From: Pseudomonas putida
GTDB taxonomy: Bacteria; Pseudomonadota; Gammaproteobacteria; Pseudomonadales; Pseudomonadaceae
Assembly (NCBI GenBank): GCA_029953615.1
Contig: CP124529.1
Span: 5,110,494-5,174,493 of the forward strand
Direction of reading: 5' to 3'
DNA: 64,000 nucleotides
The position numbers were made by a program, and so were the translations under genes. Under the pieces are notes generated by a model. It worked only from the letters and a program-made list of their open reading frames with translations, ran no database searches and was not told where the DNA came from. Shown piece by piece: positions 25,622-35,178 of the stretch (position 1 is the stretch's first letter; each line of letters opens with the position of its first letter).

Positions 25622-26968
25622 TCAGCGAGTGGTTTGCGTGGGTGTCGCGACACCGCCAGGCGTCGTCTCGAGTTCACTGATAGTCGCCTGACTTGCTGGG
25701 CGGCTGTTCCAGAACGGCACCAGCAGCAAACTGGCGAGCAACGCAGCACCGGTGAAGACGAAGAACACCGTGATGGTGTCGAAATAGCCAGGCAGCAGCC
25801 CGCCGAGGATCGCCCCCACCGAACCGCATCCGTTGACGAAGCCTGTTGCGGTGCCCGCGGACTCGCTGGTGCCGAAATCAATGGCGGCGGCGCCGCTGAT
25901 CATTGAGTCAGGGCCATACAACGTGACGCCCATCATGAACAGCAAGCCGACCACCAGATAGAGGTTGCCGCTCTGCATGGTCGGCACGAACAGTATCAGC
26001 CACACGGTCAGCGCCATCAGGCTGATCACGCAGGCCGGCATGCGCCGAGCGCCAAATAGTTTGTCGGAGGCGATTCCGATTAGAATCGGGCCGACCAACC
26101 CCGCGACTTCGAACGCAGACGGCACAATGGCCGAAGCGACTTTGCCGATACTTGGCATGCGTTCGTAAACGATCACCGGCCCCCACATCAGGATTGCGTA
26201 GCGAGCAGGCTTTAGCAGGAAATACGCCATCCCCAGTACCAGGACCGTGCGGTTGGCGAGCACCTTGCGCAGCGCCGCCCAGTAGTTCTCCTGGTGCGCG
26301 TCAGTGCGCCCGGCCGGCTCGCCCTCGTCTTCGACGGCGGGCAATCCTGCATCCTGCGGGCGATTGCGTTGCAACAGGAAGAACAGCACGGCCACCATCA
26401 GTACGACGCCCGCCGAGGAAATGAACGCCATGCGCCAGTCATGGGAGATCTGGTACGCCCACCAGCCGGCGAACGGCGTTGCGACCAGGCCGCCGAACGC
26501 GTAGCAGGTGCTCCAGTAGCCCAGCACTCGACCGCGCTCACGGGTGGCGAAGAAGCATCCGATGTTCTTGCACAGCCCAGACCAACCCGTGGATTGCGCC
26601 AAGCCCTGGATCACCATGCAGCTGGCGAAGATCGGTAAAGTCGCGAAAGTGCCCATGGCCAGTGCGGCCAGGGCCGACACCACCAGTCCGCCAAGCACGA
26701 CGACGCGGGTGCCGTAACGGTCAGCGAAGATACCCCATGCGAACTGGCCTACGGCGTAGGCAGCCAGATACAGCGCGTCGAGGTTGGCCATGGCCGCTTT
26801 GTCGAGCATGAAGCCGGGATCTTCGGCGATTCCCAGCTTGGCAACCGAAAAGGCCTTGCGGGTGAAATAGAACGCGGCATAGGCCAGCCACGTGATGATG
26901 AATATCTGAACGCGCCAGCGTTGAAGCGATTTCCATTCATGGCGGACGTTCTCAGGACTCTTGTACAT
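25622..26968 (-). CDS. OPA-type MFS transporter (GlpT/UhpT-like)
   Basis: This 448-residue transporter belongs to the organophosphate:phosphate antiporter branch of MFS. The segment AAFYFTRKAFSVAK (about residues 31-44) carries the conserved Arg, and the sequence shows FADRYGTR (loop 2-3) and a GLAQSTGWSGLCKN stretch typical of GlpT/UhpT-type proteins. Members import phosphorylated compounds such as glycerol-3-phosphate or phosphonates. It is followed by a HAD phosphatase, and an AraC-type regulator lies upstream. A CA-rich leader (ACAACAACATG) follows the AGAGG site and may be a Crc/Hfq target. Confidence 0.85.
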   Translation of the reverse strand: MYKSPENVRHEWKSLQRWRVQIFIITWLAYAAFYFTRKAFSVAKLGIAEDPGFMLDKAAMANLDALYLAAYAVGQFAWGIFADRYGTRVVVLGGLVVSALAALAMGTFATLPIFASCMVIQGLAQSTGWSGLCKNIGCFFATRERGRVLGYWSTCYAFGGLVATPFAGWWAYQISHDWRMAFISSAGVVLMVAVLFFLLQRNRPQDAGLPAVEDEGEPAGRTDAHQENYWAALRKVLANRTVLVLGMAYFLLKPARYAILMWGPVIVYERMPSIGKVASAIVPSAFEVAGLVGPILIGIASDKLFGARRMPACVISLMALTVWLILFVPTMQSGNLYLVVGLLFMMGVTLYGPDSMISGAAAIDFGTSESAGTATGFVNGCGSVGAILGGLLPGYFDTITVFFVFTGAALLASLLLVPFWNSRPASQATISELETTPGGVATPTQTTR

Positions 26969-27075
26969 GTTGTTGTCCTCTGTTGATTACCGCGACGTAG
27001 GTCTGGCCCCCTGCTCTGCTCGATCAAGGCGCCTGCCGGAAAATCTCCGGAGCTTGCGAAGTTGATCTTATAGGC

Positions 27076-27087
27076 TGGTCTAGACCA
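27076..27087. promoter_or_regulatory. 12-bp palindrome upstream of the OPA transporter
   Basis: TGGTCTAGACCA is a perfect palindrome about 108 bases upstream of the transporter start and 38 bases after the end of the AraC gene. It is a candidate operator. Confidence 0.35.
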
Positions 27088-27124
27088 AGACTTGACCCTG
27101 CGCAGGCGTGTTCTGCGTGCAAAG

Positions 27125-28183
27125 TCAATTTCCAGTCCGGCAGTCTTCGCTACGCCACTGCCGCGGGCTTACGCCAAACCAGCGGCGAAAAGCACGGGAG
27201 AACGCACTGGTCTCGGAGTACCCGAGCAACCCGGCCAGGTCGGACACCGGCCGTTTCGGCTGTCGCAGGTAGTGCACTGCAAGTTCCCGGCGGACTCTTT
27301 CGACCAGCTGGCTGAAGCTCAAGCCCGCCTCACGCAGGTGGCGCTGCAGCCCGGCCGCACTGAGCTCCAGTGCCTGCGCGATAGTCTCCAGGCAAGGCTC
27401 TCCGCGGCTCAGGGCAAGGCGCACCTGAGCGTCAGCCTCATCCAGCAGGCTGCGCCGCTGATCGGGCGCGCCCAGGCGCTGGAGCACGTTCTGGACCAGA
27501 AACAGCAAATTGGCATCGCGCTCTGGCATCCACTGGTCTTTGAGATCAGCCTTGGGGACGAGCATCGAGTTGCAACCGCGGCCAAAATAGACAGGCGCGC
27601 CGAACGCCTGCTGATGCACCTGCCAGTCGTGTGGGCGAGCATGCTCGAAACTGACCGCGAACGGTGCCCAGTCCTTGCCCAGCACGTGGCGTATCAGGTT
27701 GAGCACCATGCCCATGGTCAGTTCGGCATCCTGTCGACGCTCCAGAATGGCGCTGTGCCGAACCTGGTAATCGAAGCGATAGCACTTGCCGCAATCGACC
27801 AGCCGTATCAAGGTATCGTGCTGGTGGTAAGGAAACGCCGCCGCGAAATTGCGCAGGGCCTCCTCCAGCCTGTTGGAAAACAACCCCACATAACCCAGTA
27901 GCCCAAGGGCCTGGGGCTGAAACTGCAGACCGTAGTGCAAACCGAAGTTGTCGCAGTGTGACTGGCGGGCCGCCTCTTCCAGCACCTGGCAGTAATTGGT
28001 GAGCGGCAGGCTGAGCGTGGGTTGTCGCAGAATCTCGGGATCGACCCCGGCGCGCCCCAGTATCAGGTCAATGTCGCCTCCGACACTTGTGACGAAACCC
28101 TCCAGACCACTGGCAGCAGCCGACAGGACGCCGAGGTTGCCCGCGACTGGCGAGCGGGTGCAGCAGTGCAGTGGTGAGCTCAT
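27125..28183 (-). CDS. AraC-family regulator with Arabinose_bd-type N-terminal domain
   Basis: This 352-residue regulator has a long N-terminal domain of the type found in OruR/ArgR-like Pseudomonas regulators (about residues 35-230; LGLLGYVGLFSNRLEEAL, and the PVYFGRGCNSMLVP segment). An AraC double HTH occupies about 260-345 (VSDLAGLLGYSETSAFSRAF). It ends 157 bases before the start of the OPA transporter and is on the same strand. It is the most likely regulator of the transporter and phosphatase. The start at 28183 gives a normal length; the effector is unknown. Confidence 0.88.
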   Translation of the reverse strand: MSSPLHCCTRSPVAGNLGVLSAAASGLEGFVTSVGGDIDLILGRAGVDPEILRQPTLSLPLTNYCQVLEEAARQSHCDNFGLHYGLQFQPQALGLLGYVGLFSNRLEEALRNFAAAFPYHQHDTLIRLVDCGKCYRFDYQVRHSAILERRQDAELTMGMVLNLIRHVLGKDWAPFAVSFEHARPHDWQVHQQAFGAPVYFGRGCNSMLVPKADLKDQWMPERDANLLFLVQNVLQRLGAPDQRRSLLDEADAQVRLALSRGEPCLETIAQALELSAAGLQRHLREAGLSFSQLVERVRRELAVHYLRQPKRPVSDLAGLLGYSETSAFSRAFRRWFGVSPRQWRSEDCRTGN

Positions 28184-28336
28184 GGTCTATACCAGCTGAG
28201 GTTCGAGCCCTGAGCAATGCAAACACCATGCCCTGCCTTCTTGCCTCAACCAGGCGCTTTACAGCCAGAAGGTCGCAACTGAACTGGGGTAATGGGTAAC
28301 ATCACGTAACACTCTGACCGTTTCTGCGCCCTACCC

Positions 28337-29260
28337 TTAAACAAGCCCGCCAAAACGCCTATAGAAACCCTCATTTACATCCGGCAAAGGCCCATCAGCC
28401 GTCTCCAGCGCGGCATTCAGCCATTCTTCCGCCTTGGCAAACACAAGGCGATAGAGGTTGCGGCACAACTGCCGCGCAGCCCTTCCCTCCCAATCCCCAG
28501 GCAACAGCTCGTCTGGTAGTTGCGGGTCGCGCAGCAGTAGCCGGCGGTATTCGTGAATCAGCAGCGTGCGCGCCAGGAAGCAGTCCTGGGCATCGAGCTG
28601 TGGCTGCTCTTTCAAACCTTGCCATAGCGGCCTGAACAACTGGATGAACTCGCTGTACTGTTGCCCCAGTTCGTCGATACGCCAGCTTTCCCGCACCTGG
28701 GCGCGCATGGCCTTGGAGGCGAGTACCTCCTGGGTATGGGTTTCGAAGACGATGCTGTCGTCACTTGCCTCCAGGTCCCGCAAGGTGGCGGCCAGGTCAG
28801 CGCGGTCTGCCCGCGGGCAACCCAACAAGTTCGGTGCCATGGCGCCAAACCCCTGCCACTCCAGCTCCTCACGCAACACCTTGCGCTTGCCGGCCTCCAG
28901 TTGCGAGAGCAACACCAGCGTCCAGGCACCGTCCCACGCTGGCTGGCTGGGGCTATAGACCCGTTTGAAGGCTTTCTCGAACCGCCGCCGGCCCGTACCG
29001 GTCAGGCTGTAGTAGCTGCGACGGCCAACCTTTTCCGCGGTGAGCCAGCCTTCCTTGGTAAGGCGGAAGATCGACGTGCGGATCAGGCGCTCGTTGATGC
29101 CGATCGGCTCCAGCAGGTTGATCAGGCTACCCAGCCAGACGGTTCCGCCGTGAGGTTCGATGGCGTCACCGTACAAAGTGATGATCAGGGAGCTGGCGCG
29201 GATCGGCGTCTGTTCCTGGAAGCGGGTGATCAGGTTGTTCAGTGGGGCGAGATTGCTCAT
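28337..29260 (-). CDS. paaX: Phenylacetic acid catabolism repressor PaaX
   Basis: This 307-residue protein is PaaX, the GntR-like repressor released by phenylacetyl-CoA. It has an N-terminal winged HTH (about residues 20-90, with GINERLIRTSIFRLTKEGWL) followed by the PaaX core and C-terminal domains. Length is the usual one for the family. I chose the ATG at 29260 before SNLAPLNNLITR; the open frame continues upstream but without homology. The gene is on the left side of the paa locus, followed by paaY on the same strand. It should repress the paa operons on both sides. Confidence 0.95.
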   Translation of the reverse strand: MSNLAPLNNLITRFQEQTPIRASSLIITLYGDAIEPHGGTVWLGSLINLLEPIGINERLIRTSIFRLTKEGWLTAEKVGRRSYYSLTGTGRRRFEKAFKRVYSPSQPAWDGAWTLVLLSQLEAGKRKVLREELEWQGFGAMAPNLLGCPRADRADLAATLRDLEASDDSIVFETHTQEVLASKAMRAQVRESWRIDELGQQYSEFIQLFRPLWQGLKEQPQLDAQDCFLARTLLIHEYRRLLLRDPQLPDELLPGDWEGRAARQLCRNLYRLVFAKAEEWLNAALETADGPLPDVNEGFYRRFGGLV

Positions 29261-29337
29261 GGGCGAACTGTGCGGGGATAAAGCACCGACTATACCTGCG
29301 CGGCGGGCCGCCTGGCCATTGCGTGACGCAGCCAGGC

Positions 29338-29937
29338 TCATGCCGATGTCTGCCCTTTGGGCCTGACGCCGGTGTCTTCCATGCGCGGGCGCTCGGGCTC
29401 GACCTCGGCCAATGGCGGGCATTCAACCATGCTGTTCATGCAGCGTCGCGCCAGGTGCTGGTACTCCACCGTGCCGCGCTGCTTCCAGGCCAGTTCGTGT
29501 TCGGTCAGCGGGCGCTTGACCTGGGCTGGCGACCCCATCACCAGGCTTTGCGCGGCGCATTCGAAGCCCGCCTTGACGAATGCCGTGGCGGCAACGATGC
29601 AGCGTGGCGCCACATGAGCACCATCCATCACCACCGCGTTCATGCCGATCAAGGCGTCAGCGCCCACCCGGCAGCCATGCAGCACGGCACCATGCCCGAT
29701 ATGCCCGTTGCGTTCGACAACCGTGTCACCCCCCGGGAAACCATGCATCACGCATGTGTCCTGCAGGTTGGCGCCCTCCTCCAGCACGATACGGCCGAAG
29801 TCCCCCCGTAGCGATGCCAGTGGGCCGACGTAGCAACGAGGGCCGACGATGACATCACCGATCAGCACGGCGCTGGGGTGTACATAGGCTGTCGGGTGGA
29901 CCACGGGCGTCAGGCCGTCCAGTCGGTAGCAAGGCAT
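29338..29937 (-). CDS. paaY: PaaY, hexapeptide-repeat thioesterase
   Basis: This 199-residue protein consists of left-handed beta-helix hexapeptide repeats ([20 protein letters not shown] and similar, residues about 10-130). The His residues typical of gamma-carbonic-anhydrase-like proteins are in [10 protein letters not shown]. PaaY hydrolyses the dead-end 2-hydroxycyclohepta-1,4,6-triene-1-formyl-CoA made by side reactions of phenylacetate degradation. It lies 77 bases upstream of paaX and on the same strand, which is the usual arrangement. Start ATG 29937 has AGGAG eight bases before it. Confidence 0.93.
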   Translation of the reverse strand: MPCYRLDGLTPVVHPTAYVHPSAVLIGDVIVGPRCYVGPLASLRGDFGRIVLEEGANLQDTCVMHGFPGGDTVVERNGHIGHGAVLHGCRVGADALIGMNAVVMDGAHVAPRCIVAATAFVKAGFECAAQSLVMGSPAQVKRPLTEHELAWKQRGTVEYQHLARRCMNSMVECPPLAEVEPERPRMEDTGVRPKGQTSA

Positions 29938-30291
29938 GGCAAAGCTCCTGAAATGATTTGAAATGCACGGAGAACTTGTATCACAAATTATTTGATCGTC
30001 AATCGCCAGGCGCTTGTATCGCTTTTGATGACGCGAATCCTTTCGCCTAAATTGCGGTATATTTCGACAAATATCATAGATGAAACGTTTCAACAGCAAT
30101 AGTTTCCATTAGGCGTAGACCGCCAATGGCACTGAATGAGATACACCTTCCAATTTTTGTCGTTGCATATGTGTATCGTATTGCGCATATACTGGTTCCA
30201 CCTAGGCGTGCTTCTGCATCGCGCCCCTGCAAACAATTCCAAGAAAAGCCGGCCCCACGAGGTGCCGTGCGTGCAGCCAGAGGAACCCGAC
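29938..30291. promoter_or_regulatory. Divergent paaY-paaF promoter region
   Basis: This 354-base gap holds no gene. It contains CACAAATTATTTGATC (29982-29997), close to CACAAATCTTATTTGATAC upstream of paaA (36665-36683), so it may be a PaaX box. It also has a perfect 12-bp palindrome TGAAACGTTTCA (30081-30092) and a TGTGTATCG segment near 30168-30180 that resembles the inverse of GATACACA. The region is AT-rich, as expected for the divergent promoters. Confidence 0.55.
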
Positions 30292-31065
30292 ATGCCGCGA
30301 TATCTCGATGTGCAGGCGCCCGAACACGGCGTCCAGCTCATTACCCTGCAACGGCCCGAGGCTCTCAACGCCCTGTGTACCGAGTTACTGGCAGAGCTGG
30401 CCGCTGCACTGTATGCGGCCGGGCAAGACGAACAGACTTGCGCGGTGGTTATCACCGGCAGCCGCAAGGCGTTCGCCGCCGGCGCCGACATCCGCGAGAT
30501 GGCCGAGCGCGACCTGGTCGGCATCCTCAACGACCCTCGTGTGGCCCACTGGCAAAGCATTGCCGCCTTCGCCAAGCCGCTGATCGCCGCGGTCAACGGC
30601 TACGCCCTGGGTGGCGGCTGCGAACTGGTGATGTGCGCGGATATCGTCATCGCCGGCAGCGACGCCCGTTTCGGCCAGCCGGAAATCAACCTCGGCATCA
30701 TTCCCGGCGCCGGTGGCACCCAGCGTCTGGTGCGGGCCGTAGGCAAGCCGCTGGCCATGCAAATGGTGCTGACCGGCGAGGCCATCACCGCCCGGCACGC
30801 CTTGCAGGCGGGCCTGGTCAGCGAAATCACCCAGCCGGAACTCACCGTAGAGCGTGCCCTGCACATCGCCCGTAGTATCGCCGCAAAGGCCCCGCTGGCG
30901 GTGCGCCTGGCCAAGGAAGCACTGCTCAAGGCCGGCGATACCGACCTGGCCAGCGGCCTGCGCTTCGAACGCCACGCATTCACCTTGCTGGCCGGCACCG
31001 CCGACCGCGACGAAGGCATCCGTGCCTTCCAGGAAAAACGCCAGGCCCGCTTCCAGGGCTGCTGA
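30292..31065 (+). CDS. paaF: 2,3-dehydroadipyl-CoA hydratase PaaF
   Basis: This 257-residue enoyl-CoA hydratase (crotonase) family enzyme carries the oxyanion-hole segments AFAAGADIREM (near 58-68) and NGYALGGGCEL (about 98-110). The two catalytic Glu lie in the GGGCELVM and QPEINLGIIPG segments. In the phenylacetate pathway PaaF hydrates 2,3-dehydroadipyl-CoA to 3-hydroxyadipyl-CoA. ATG at 30292 after AGAGGAA; an upstream extension of the open frame has no homology. It is the first gene of the paaFGHIJ-K block, divergent from paaY. Confidence 0.93.
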   Translation: MPRYLDVQAPEHGVQLITLQRPEALNALCTELLAELAAALYAAGQDEQTCAVVITGSRKAFAAGADIREMAERDLVGILNDPRVAHWQSIAAFAKPLIAAVNGYALGGGCELVMCADIVIAGSDARFGQPEINLGIIPGAGGTQRLVRAVGKPLAMQMVLTGEAITARHALQAGLVSEITQPELTVERALHIARSIAAKAPLAVRLAKEALLKAGDTDLASGLRFERHAFTLLAGTADRDEGIRAFQEKRQARFQGC

Positions 31066-31099
31066 TCATCTTTCCCTCGACTGACGGAGCGAGTCTGTC

Positions 31100-31891
31100 A
31101 TGCCTTTCCAGCACATTCTTTTTTCCATCGAGGACGGCGTCGCCCTCCTCTCGTTGAATCGCCCCGAACAGCTGAACAGCTTCAATACCGCCATGCACCT
31201 GGAAGTGCGTGAGGCGCTCAAGCACGTGCGCCAGAGCGGCGAAGCGCGGGTGTTGTTGCTGACTGCCGAAGGCCGTGGTTTCTGCGCCGGCCAGGATCTG
31301 TCCGATCGCAACGTCGCCCCGGGCGCCGAAATGCCGGACCTGGGCGAATCGATCGACAAGTTCTACAACCCGCTGGTACGCACTCTGCGCGACCTGCCGC
31401 TGCCGGTGGTCTGTGCGGTCAACGGTGTGGCTGCCGGCGCCGGTGCCAACATCCCGCTCGCCTGCGACCTGGTGCTGGCCGCCCGCTCGGCCAGCTTCAT
31501 CCAGGCCTTCTGCAAGATCGGCCTGGTACCCGACTCCGGCGGCACCTGGCTGCTGCCACGCCTGGTCGGCATGGCGCGGGCCAAGGCCCTGGCCATGCTC
31601 GGCGAGCGCCTGGGCGCCGAACAGGCCCAGCAATGGGGGTTGATCCACCGTGTAGTGGACGATGCCGCACTGCGCGACGAGGCCCTCACCCTCGCCCGCC
31701 AGCTCGCCGCCCAGCCTACCTACGGCCTGGCCCTGATCAAGCGCGCCCTCAACGCCAGTTTCGACAACGGTTTCGATCAGCAGCTGGAGCTGGAGCGCGA
31801 CCTGCAGCGCCTGGCCGGGCGCAGCGAGGACTACCGCGAAGGCGTGAGTGCCTTCATGAACAAGCGCATACCGGCATTCAAGGGGCGTTGA
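31100..31891 (+). CDS. paaG: Ring 1,2-epoxyphenylacetyl-CoA isomerase PaaG
   Basis: This 263-residue crotonase-family enzyme is PaaG, which isomerises 1,2-epoxyphenylacetyl-CoA to oxepin-CoA and later shifts a double bond before beta-oxidation. It shows the oxyanion-hole segment FCAGQDLSDRNVAPG (residues about 60-75), with a catalytic Asp typical of PaaG (in IGLVPDSGGTWLLPRL, near 140-155). It follows paaF by 34 bases and precedes paaH by 2 bases, so it is clearly co-transcribed. GGAG lies 10 bases upstream of the ATG. Confidence 0.93.
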   Translation: MPFQHILFSIEDGVALLSLNRPEQLNSFNTAMHLEVREALKHVRQSGEARVLLLTAEGRGFCAGQDLSDRNVAPGAEMPDLGESIDKFYNPLVRTLRDLPLPVVCAVNGVAAGAGANIPLACDLVLAARSASFIQAFCKIGLVPDSGGTWLLPRLVGMARAKALAMLGERLGAEQAQQWGLIHRVVDDAALRDEALTLARQLAAQPTYGLALIKRALNASFDNGFDQQLELERDLQRLAGRSEDYREGVSAFMNKRIPAFKGR

Positions 31892-31893
31892 TC

Positions 31894-33411
31894 ATGAGCG
31901 CACTCACAAGCAATGCGCAGGTGGCGGTGATCGGTGCGGGCGCCATGGGCGCTGGCATCGCCCAGGTCGCGGCGCAGGCTGGCCACCCGGTAAAGCTCTA
32001 CGACAACCGTCCCGGCGCTGCTGCCCTGGCGGTGGCCGGTATTGACCGGCAACTGGCCCGCCTGGTGGAAAAAGGCAAGTTGCAGGCTGCCGAGCGAGAG
32101 GCGATCAGCGCCCGCCTGTGCCCGGTGGACGCCCTCGAAGCCCTGGCCGATGCCGGGCTTGTGATCGAGGCCATCGTCGAGAACCTACAGGTCAAACAGG
32201 CGCTGTTCAGCCAGCTTGAAGCCCTGTGCGCCACTGACTGCATCCTCGCCAGCAACACCTCGTCACTGTCCATCACTGGTCTGGCTGCCGGGCTGCAACG
32301 CCCGCACCAGGTGGTCGGCATGCACTTCTTCAACCCGGCGCCGCTGATGGCCCTGGTCGAAGTGGTTTCAGGCCTGGCCACTGCCCCGGCCGTTGCCGCG
32401 TGCATTCATGCCACCGCCCAGGCCTGGGGCAAGCAGCCGGTGCACGCGCGCTCCACGCCGGGCTTCATCGTCAACCGCGTGGCACGGCCGTTCTACGCCG
32501 AAAGCCTGCGCCTGCTGCAGGAAGGCGCAGCCGATTGCGCCAGCCTCGATGCGCTGCTGCGTGATGCCGGCGGTTTTCGCATGGGGGCGTTCGAACTTAC
32601 CGACCTGATCGGCCACGATGTCAATTACGCGGTGACCTGCTCGGTTTTCGATGCGTTCTATGGTGACTTCCGCTTCCAGCCTTCGCTGCTGCAAAAAGAG
32701 CTGGTGGATGCGGGCCGGCTCGGGCGCAAGACCGGCCAAGGCTTCTATAGCTATACCGAAGGATCCGAACGCCCACAGCCAGCTGAACTGCAAAGCTGCG
32801 CCGTGGCCGAAGCGTGCGTCGTCGAAGGCGACCTGGGGGTGATGCAGCCGCTGGTGGAGCGCCTGCGCCAGAATGGCGTCGCCGTGACCCGGCGCGCCGG
32901 CTGCGGCCTGATCCAGGTGGGCGATGCCACCCTGGCACTGTCCGATGGCCGCCTGGCCAGCCAGCGCGCCCGCGAAGACGGCGTGCGCAACCTGGTGCTG
33001 CTTGACCTGGCCCTCGACTACGCCACCGCCACCCGCCTCGCCATCAGCTGGTCGGCCGACACCAGCGACAATGCCCGCAACCAGGCGGTTGCGCTGCTGC
33101 AGCGCGCCGGCCTGAAGGTAACGGCGGTCGCTGACCTGCCCGGGCTGGTGGTGCTGCGTACCGTGGCGATGCTCGCCAACGAGGCCGCCGACGCCGTGCT
33201 GCAAGGGGTCGGCAGCGCCGCCGACATCGACCTGGCCATGCGTGCCGGTGTCAATTACCCCCGCGGCCCGCTGGCCTGGGCCGCGAGCATCGGCATCTCC
33301 CACACCCTGCGTGTGCTCGACAACCTGCAGCGCAGCTACGGCGAGAGCCGCTACCGCCCTTCCCTGCTGTTACGCCGCTGCGAAGCCAAAGGAGGCACCT
33401 TGCATGACTGA
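31894..33411 (+). CDS. paaH: 3-hydroxyadipyl-CoA dehydrogenase PaaH
   Basis: This 505-residue protein has an N-terminal NAD-binding domain with [19 protein letters not shown] (near residue 10-30) and the 3-hydroxyacyl-CoA dehydrogenase signature [15 protein letters not shown]. Two C-terminal 3HCDH domains follow ([14 protein letters not shown], and the second domain to about 500). It oxidises 3-hydroxyadipyl-CoA to 3-oxoadipyl-CoA. ATG at 31894 lies 2 bases after paaG's stop. It overlaps the following paaI by 8 bases. A longer upstream open frame overlaps paaG and is not coding. Confidence 0.95.
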   Translation: MSALTSNAQVAVIGAGAMGAGIAQVAAQAGHPVKLYDNRPGAAALAVAGIDRQLARLVEKGKLQAAEREAISARLCPVDALEALADAGLVIEAIVENLQVKQALFSQLEALCATDCILASNTSSLSITGLAAGLQRPHQVVGMHFFNPAPLMALVEVVSGLATAPAVAACIHATAQAWGKQPVHARSTPGFIVNRVARPFYAESLRLLQEGAADCASLDALLRDAGGFRMGAFELTDLIGHDVNYAVTCSVFDAFYGDFRFQPSLLQKELVDAGRLGRKTGQGFYSYTEGSERPQPAELQSCAVAEACVVEGDLGVMQPLVERLRQNGVAVTRRAGCGLIQVGDATLALSDGRLASQRAREDGVRNLVLLDLALDYATATRLAISWSADTSDNARNQAVALLQRAGLKVTAVADLPGLVVLRTVAMLANEAADAVLQGVGSAADIDLAMRAGVNYPRGPLAWAASIGISHTLRVLDNLQRSYGESRYRPSLLLRRCEAKGGTLHD

Positions 33412-33844
33412 AGTCGAACTGGCACAAGCCTGTGCCGAGGCCATGTACGCCCGCGACCAGGCCACCCAGGGCCTGGGCATCCGCCTGCTGGAAGCCGGCC
33501 CGGGCCAGGCATGCCTGCGCATGCCGGTACGCGCCGAGATGATCCAGGGGCATGGCACCTGCCATGGCGGCTTCCTGTTCGCCCTGGCCGACTCGGCGTT
33601 TGCCTTCGCCTGCAACAGTTACGACCAGGCCACCGTCGCCCTGGGCTGCAGCATCGACTACCTGGCACCGGCGCTGCGCGATGACGTGCTTACCGCCCGC
33701 GCCAGCGAGGTCAGCCGCAAGGGCCGCACCGGCCTGTACCACGTCCGCATCGAGAACCAGCGCGGCGAGCTGGTGGCGATGTTCCATGGCAAGTCCTACA
33801 AAGTGCGCGGCACCGTGCTGGCGCAGGAGACGCAAGATGACTGA
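33404..33844 (+). CDS. paaI: Hydroxyphenylacetyl-CoA thioesterase PaaI
   Basis: This 146-residue hot-dog fold thioesterase has the family segment [21 protein letters not shown] (about residues 48-68), with the catalytic Asp in LADSAF. PaaI hydrolyses side products of the pathway, such as hydroxyphenylacetyl-CoA, to free CoA. The length is typical. It starts at 33404 after AAAGGAGG within the end of paaH (8-base overlap) and its stop overlaps the start of paaJ by 8 bases, indicating translational coupling. Confidence 0.94.
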   Translation: MTEVELAQACAEAMYARDQATQGLGIRLLEAGPGQACLRMPVRAEMIQGHGTCHGGFLFALADSAFAFACNSYDQATVALGCSIDYLAPALRDDVLTARASEVSRKGRTGLYHVRIENQRGELVAMFHGKSYKVRGTVLAQETQDD

Positions 33845-35057
33845 ACACACCCTGGCCGATGCCCTGATCATCGACGCCGTGCGCACCCCCATTGGTCGAT
33901 ATGCCGGCGCATTGAGCGGCGTGCGCACCGATGACCTGGCCGCCATTCCGCTCAAGGCCCTGATCCAGCGCCACCCTGAACTGGACTGGAAAGCCATCGA
34001 CGACGTCATCCTTGGCTGTGCCAACCAGGCTGGCGAGGACAACCGCAACGTCGCGCACATGGCCAGCTTGCTGGCCGGGCTGCCGATCGAAGTGCCGGGC
34101 ACCACCATCAACCGCCTGTGTGGTTCCGGCCTGGACGCCATCGGCAATGCGGCCCGCGCCCTGCGCTGCGGCGAAGCCGGGCTGATGCTGGCCGGCGGCG
34201 TGGAGTCGATGTCGCGCGCGCCGTTCGTCATGGGCAAGTCCGAGCAGGCGTTCGGCCGCGCAGCCGAACTGTTTGACACCACCATCGGCTGGCGTTTCGT
34301 CAACCCACGCATGAAGGAAGCCTTCGGCACCGATTCGATGCCGGAAACGGCCGAGAACGTTGCGCAACAGTTCGGTATTTCCCGCGCCGACCAGGACGCC
34401 TTTGCCCTGCGCAGCCAGCACAAGGCCGCCGCCGCCCAGGCACGCGGCCGCCTGGCGCGGGAAATCGTGCCGGTCGAGATCGCGCAGCGCAAAGGCCCGG
34501 CCAAAGTGGTCGAGCACGACGAACATCCCCGCGGGGACACCACCCTGGAGCAGTTGGCCAGGCTTGGCACCCCATTCCGCGAAGGCGGCAGCGTCACCGC
34601 CGGCAATGCCTCCGGGGTAAACGACGGTGCCTGCGCCCTGCTGCTGGCCAGCAGCGCCGCCGCTCGCCGCCATGGCCTGAAGGCCCGCGGCCGCATCGTC
34701 GGCATGGCCGTGGCCGGGGTCGAACCCAGGTTGATGGGTATCGGCCCGGTGCCGGCAACCCGCAAGGTGCTGGCGCTTACCGGGCTGACGCTGGCCAACA
34801 TGGACGTCATCGAACTCAACGAGGCATTTGCCGCCCAGGGCCTGGCGGTACTGCGCGAGCTAGGCCTGGCCGACGACGACGAGCGGGTCAACCGCAACGG
34901 CGGTGCCATCGCCCTGGGCCATCCGTTGGGCATGAGCGGCGCACGCCTGGTCACCACCGCGTTGCACGAGCTGGAAGAAACTGCCGGACGCTACGCCCTG
35001 TGCACCATGTGCATCGGCGTCGGCCAAGGCATCGCGATGGTCATCGAGCGCCTCTGA
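33837..35057 (+). CDS. paaJ: 3-oxoadipyl-CoA/3-oxo-5,6-dehydrosuberyl-CoA thiolase PaaJ
   Basis: This 406-residue thiolase has the active-site Cys in [17 protein letters not shown] (near residue 91), and the second catalytic residues in the [17 protein letters not shown] (His) and [10 protein letters not shown] (Cys) segments. It belongs to the PcaF/PaaJ branch and cleaves 3-oxo-5,6-dehydrosuberyl-CoA and 3-oxoadipyl-CoA to acetyl-CoA and succinyl-CoA products. It starts 8 bases before the paaI stop. A longer open frame upstream is not used. Confidence 0.95.
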   Translation: MTEHTLADALIIDAVRTPIGRYAGALSGVRTDDLAAIPLKALIQRHPELDWKAIDDVILGCANQAGEDNRNVAHMASLLAGLPIEVPGTTINRLCGSGLDAIGNAARALRCGEAGLMLAGGVESMSRAPFVMGKSEQAFGRAAELFDTTIGWRFVNPRMKEAFGTDSMPETAENVAQQFGISRADQDAFALRSQHKAAAAQARGRLAREIVPVEIAQRKGPAKVVEHDEHPRGDTTLEQLARLGTPFREGGSVTAGNASGVNDGACALLLASSAAARRHGLKARGRIVGMAVAGVEPRLMGIGPVPATRKVLALTGLTLANMDVIELNEAFAAQGLAVLRELGLADDDERVNRNGGAIALGHPLGMSGARLVTTALHELEETAGRYALCTMCIGVGQGIAMVIERL

Positions 35058-35178
35058 GCGGCTCGGACCATCGGCGTGTTACCGAACCGAACGCAGCCGT
35101 ATATGCTGCTTCCATGACACTCACCACGCGACCCGTAACCGGTACCGCGCGGCGTACAAGAACAATTCGAGTGAAGCC

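Noticed and set aside
31633..31893. Upstream extension of the paaH frame into paaG
   Set aside because: No homology; the ATG at 31894 gives the exact family N-terminus with the Rossmann motif.
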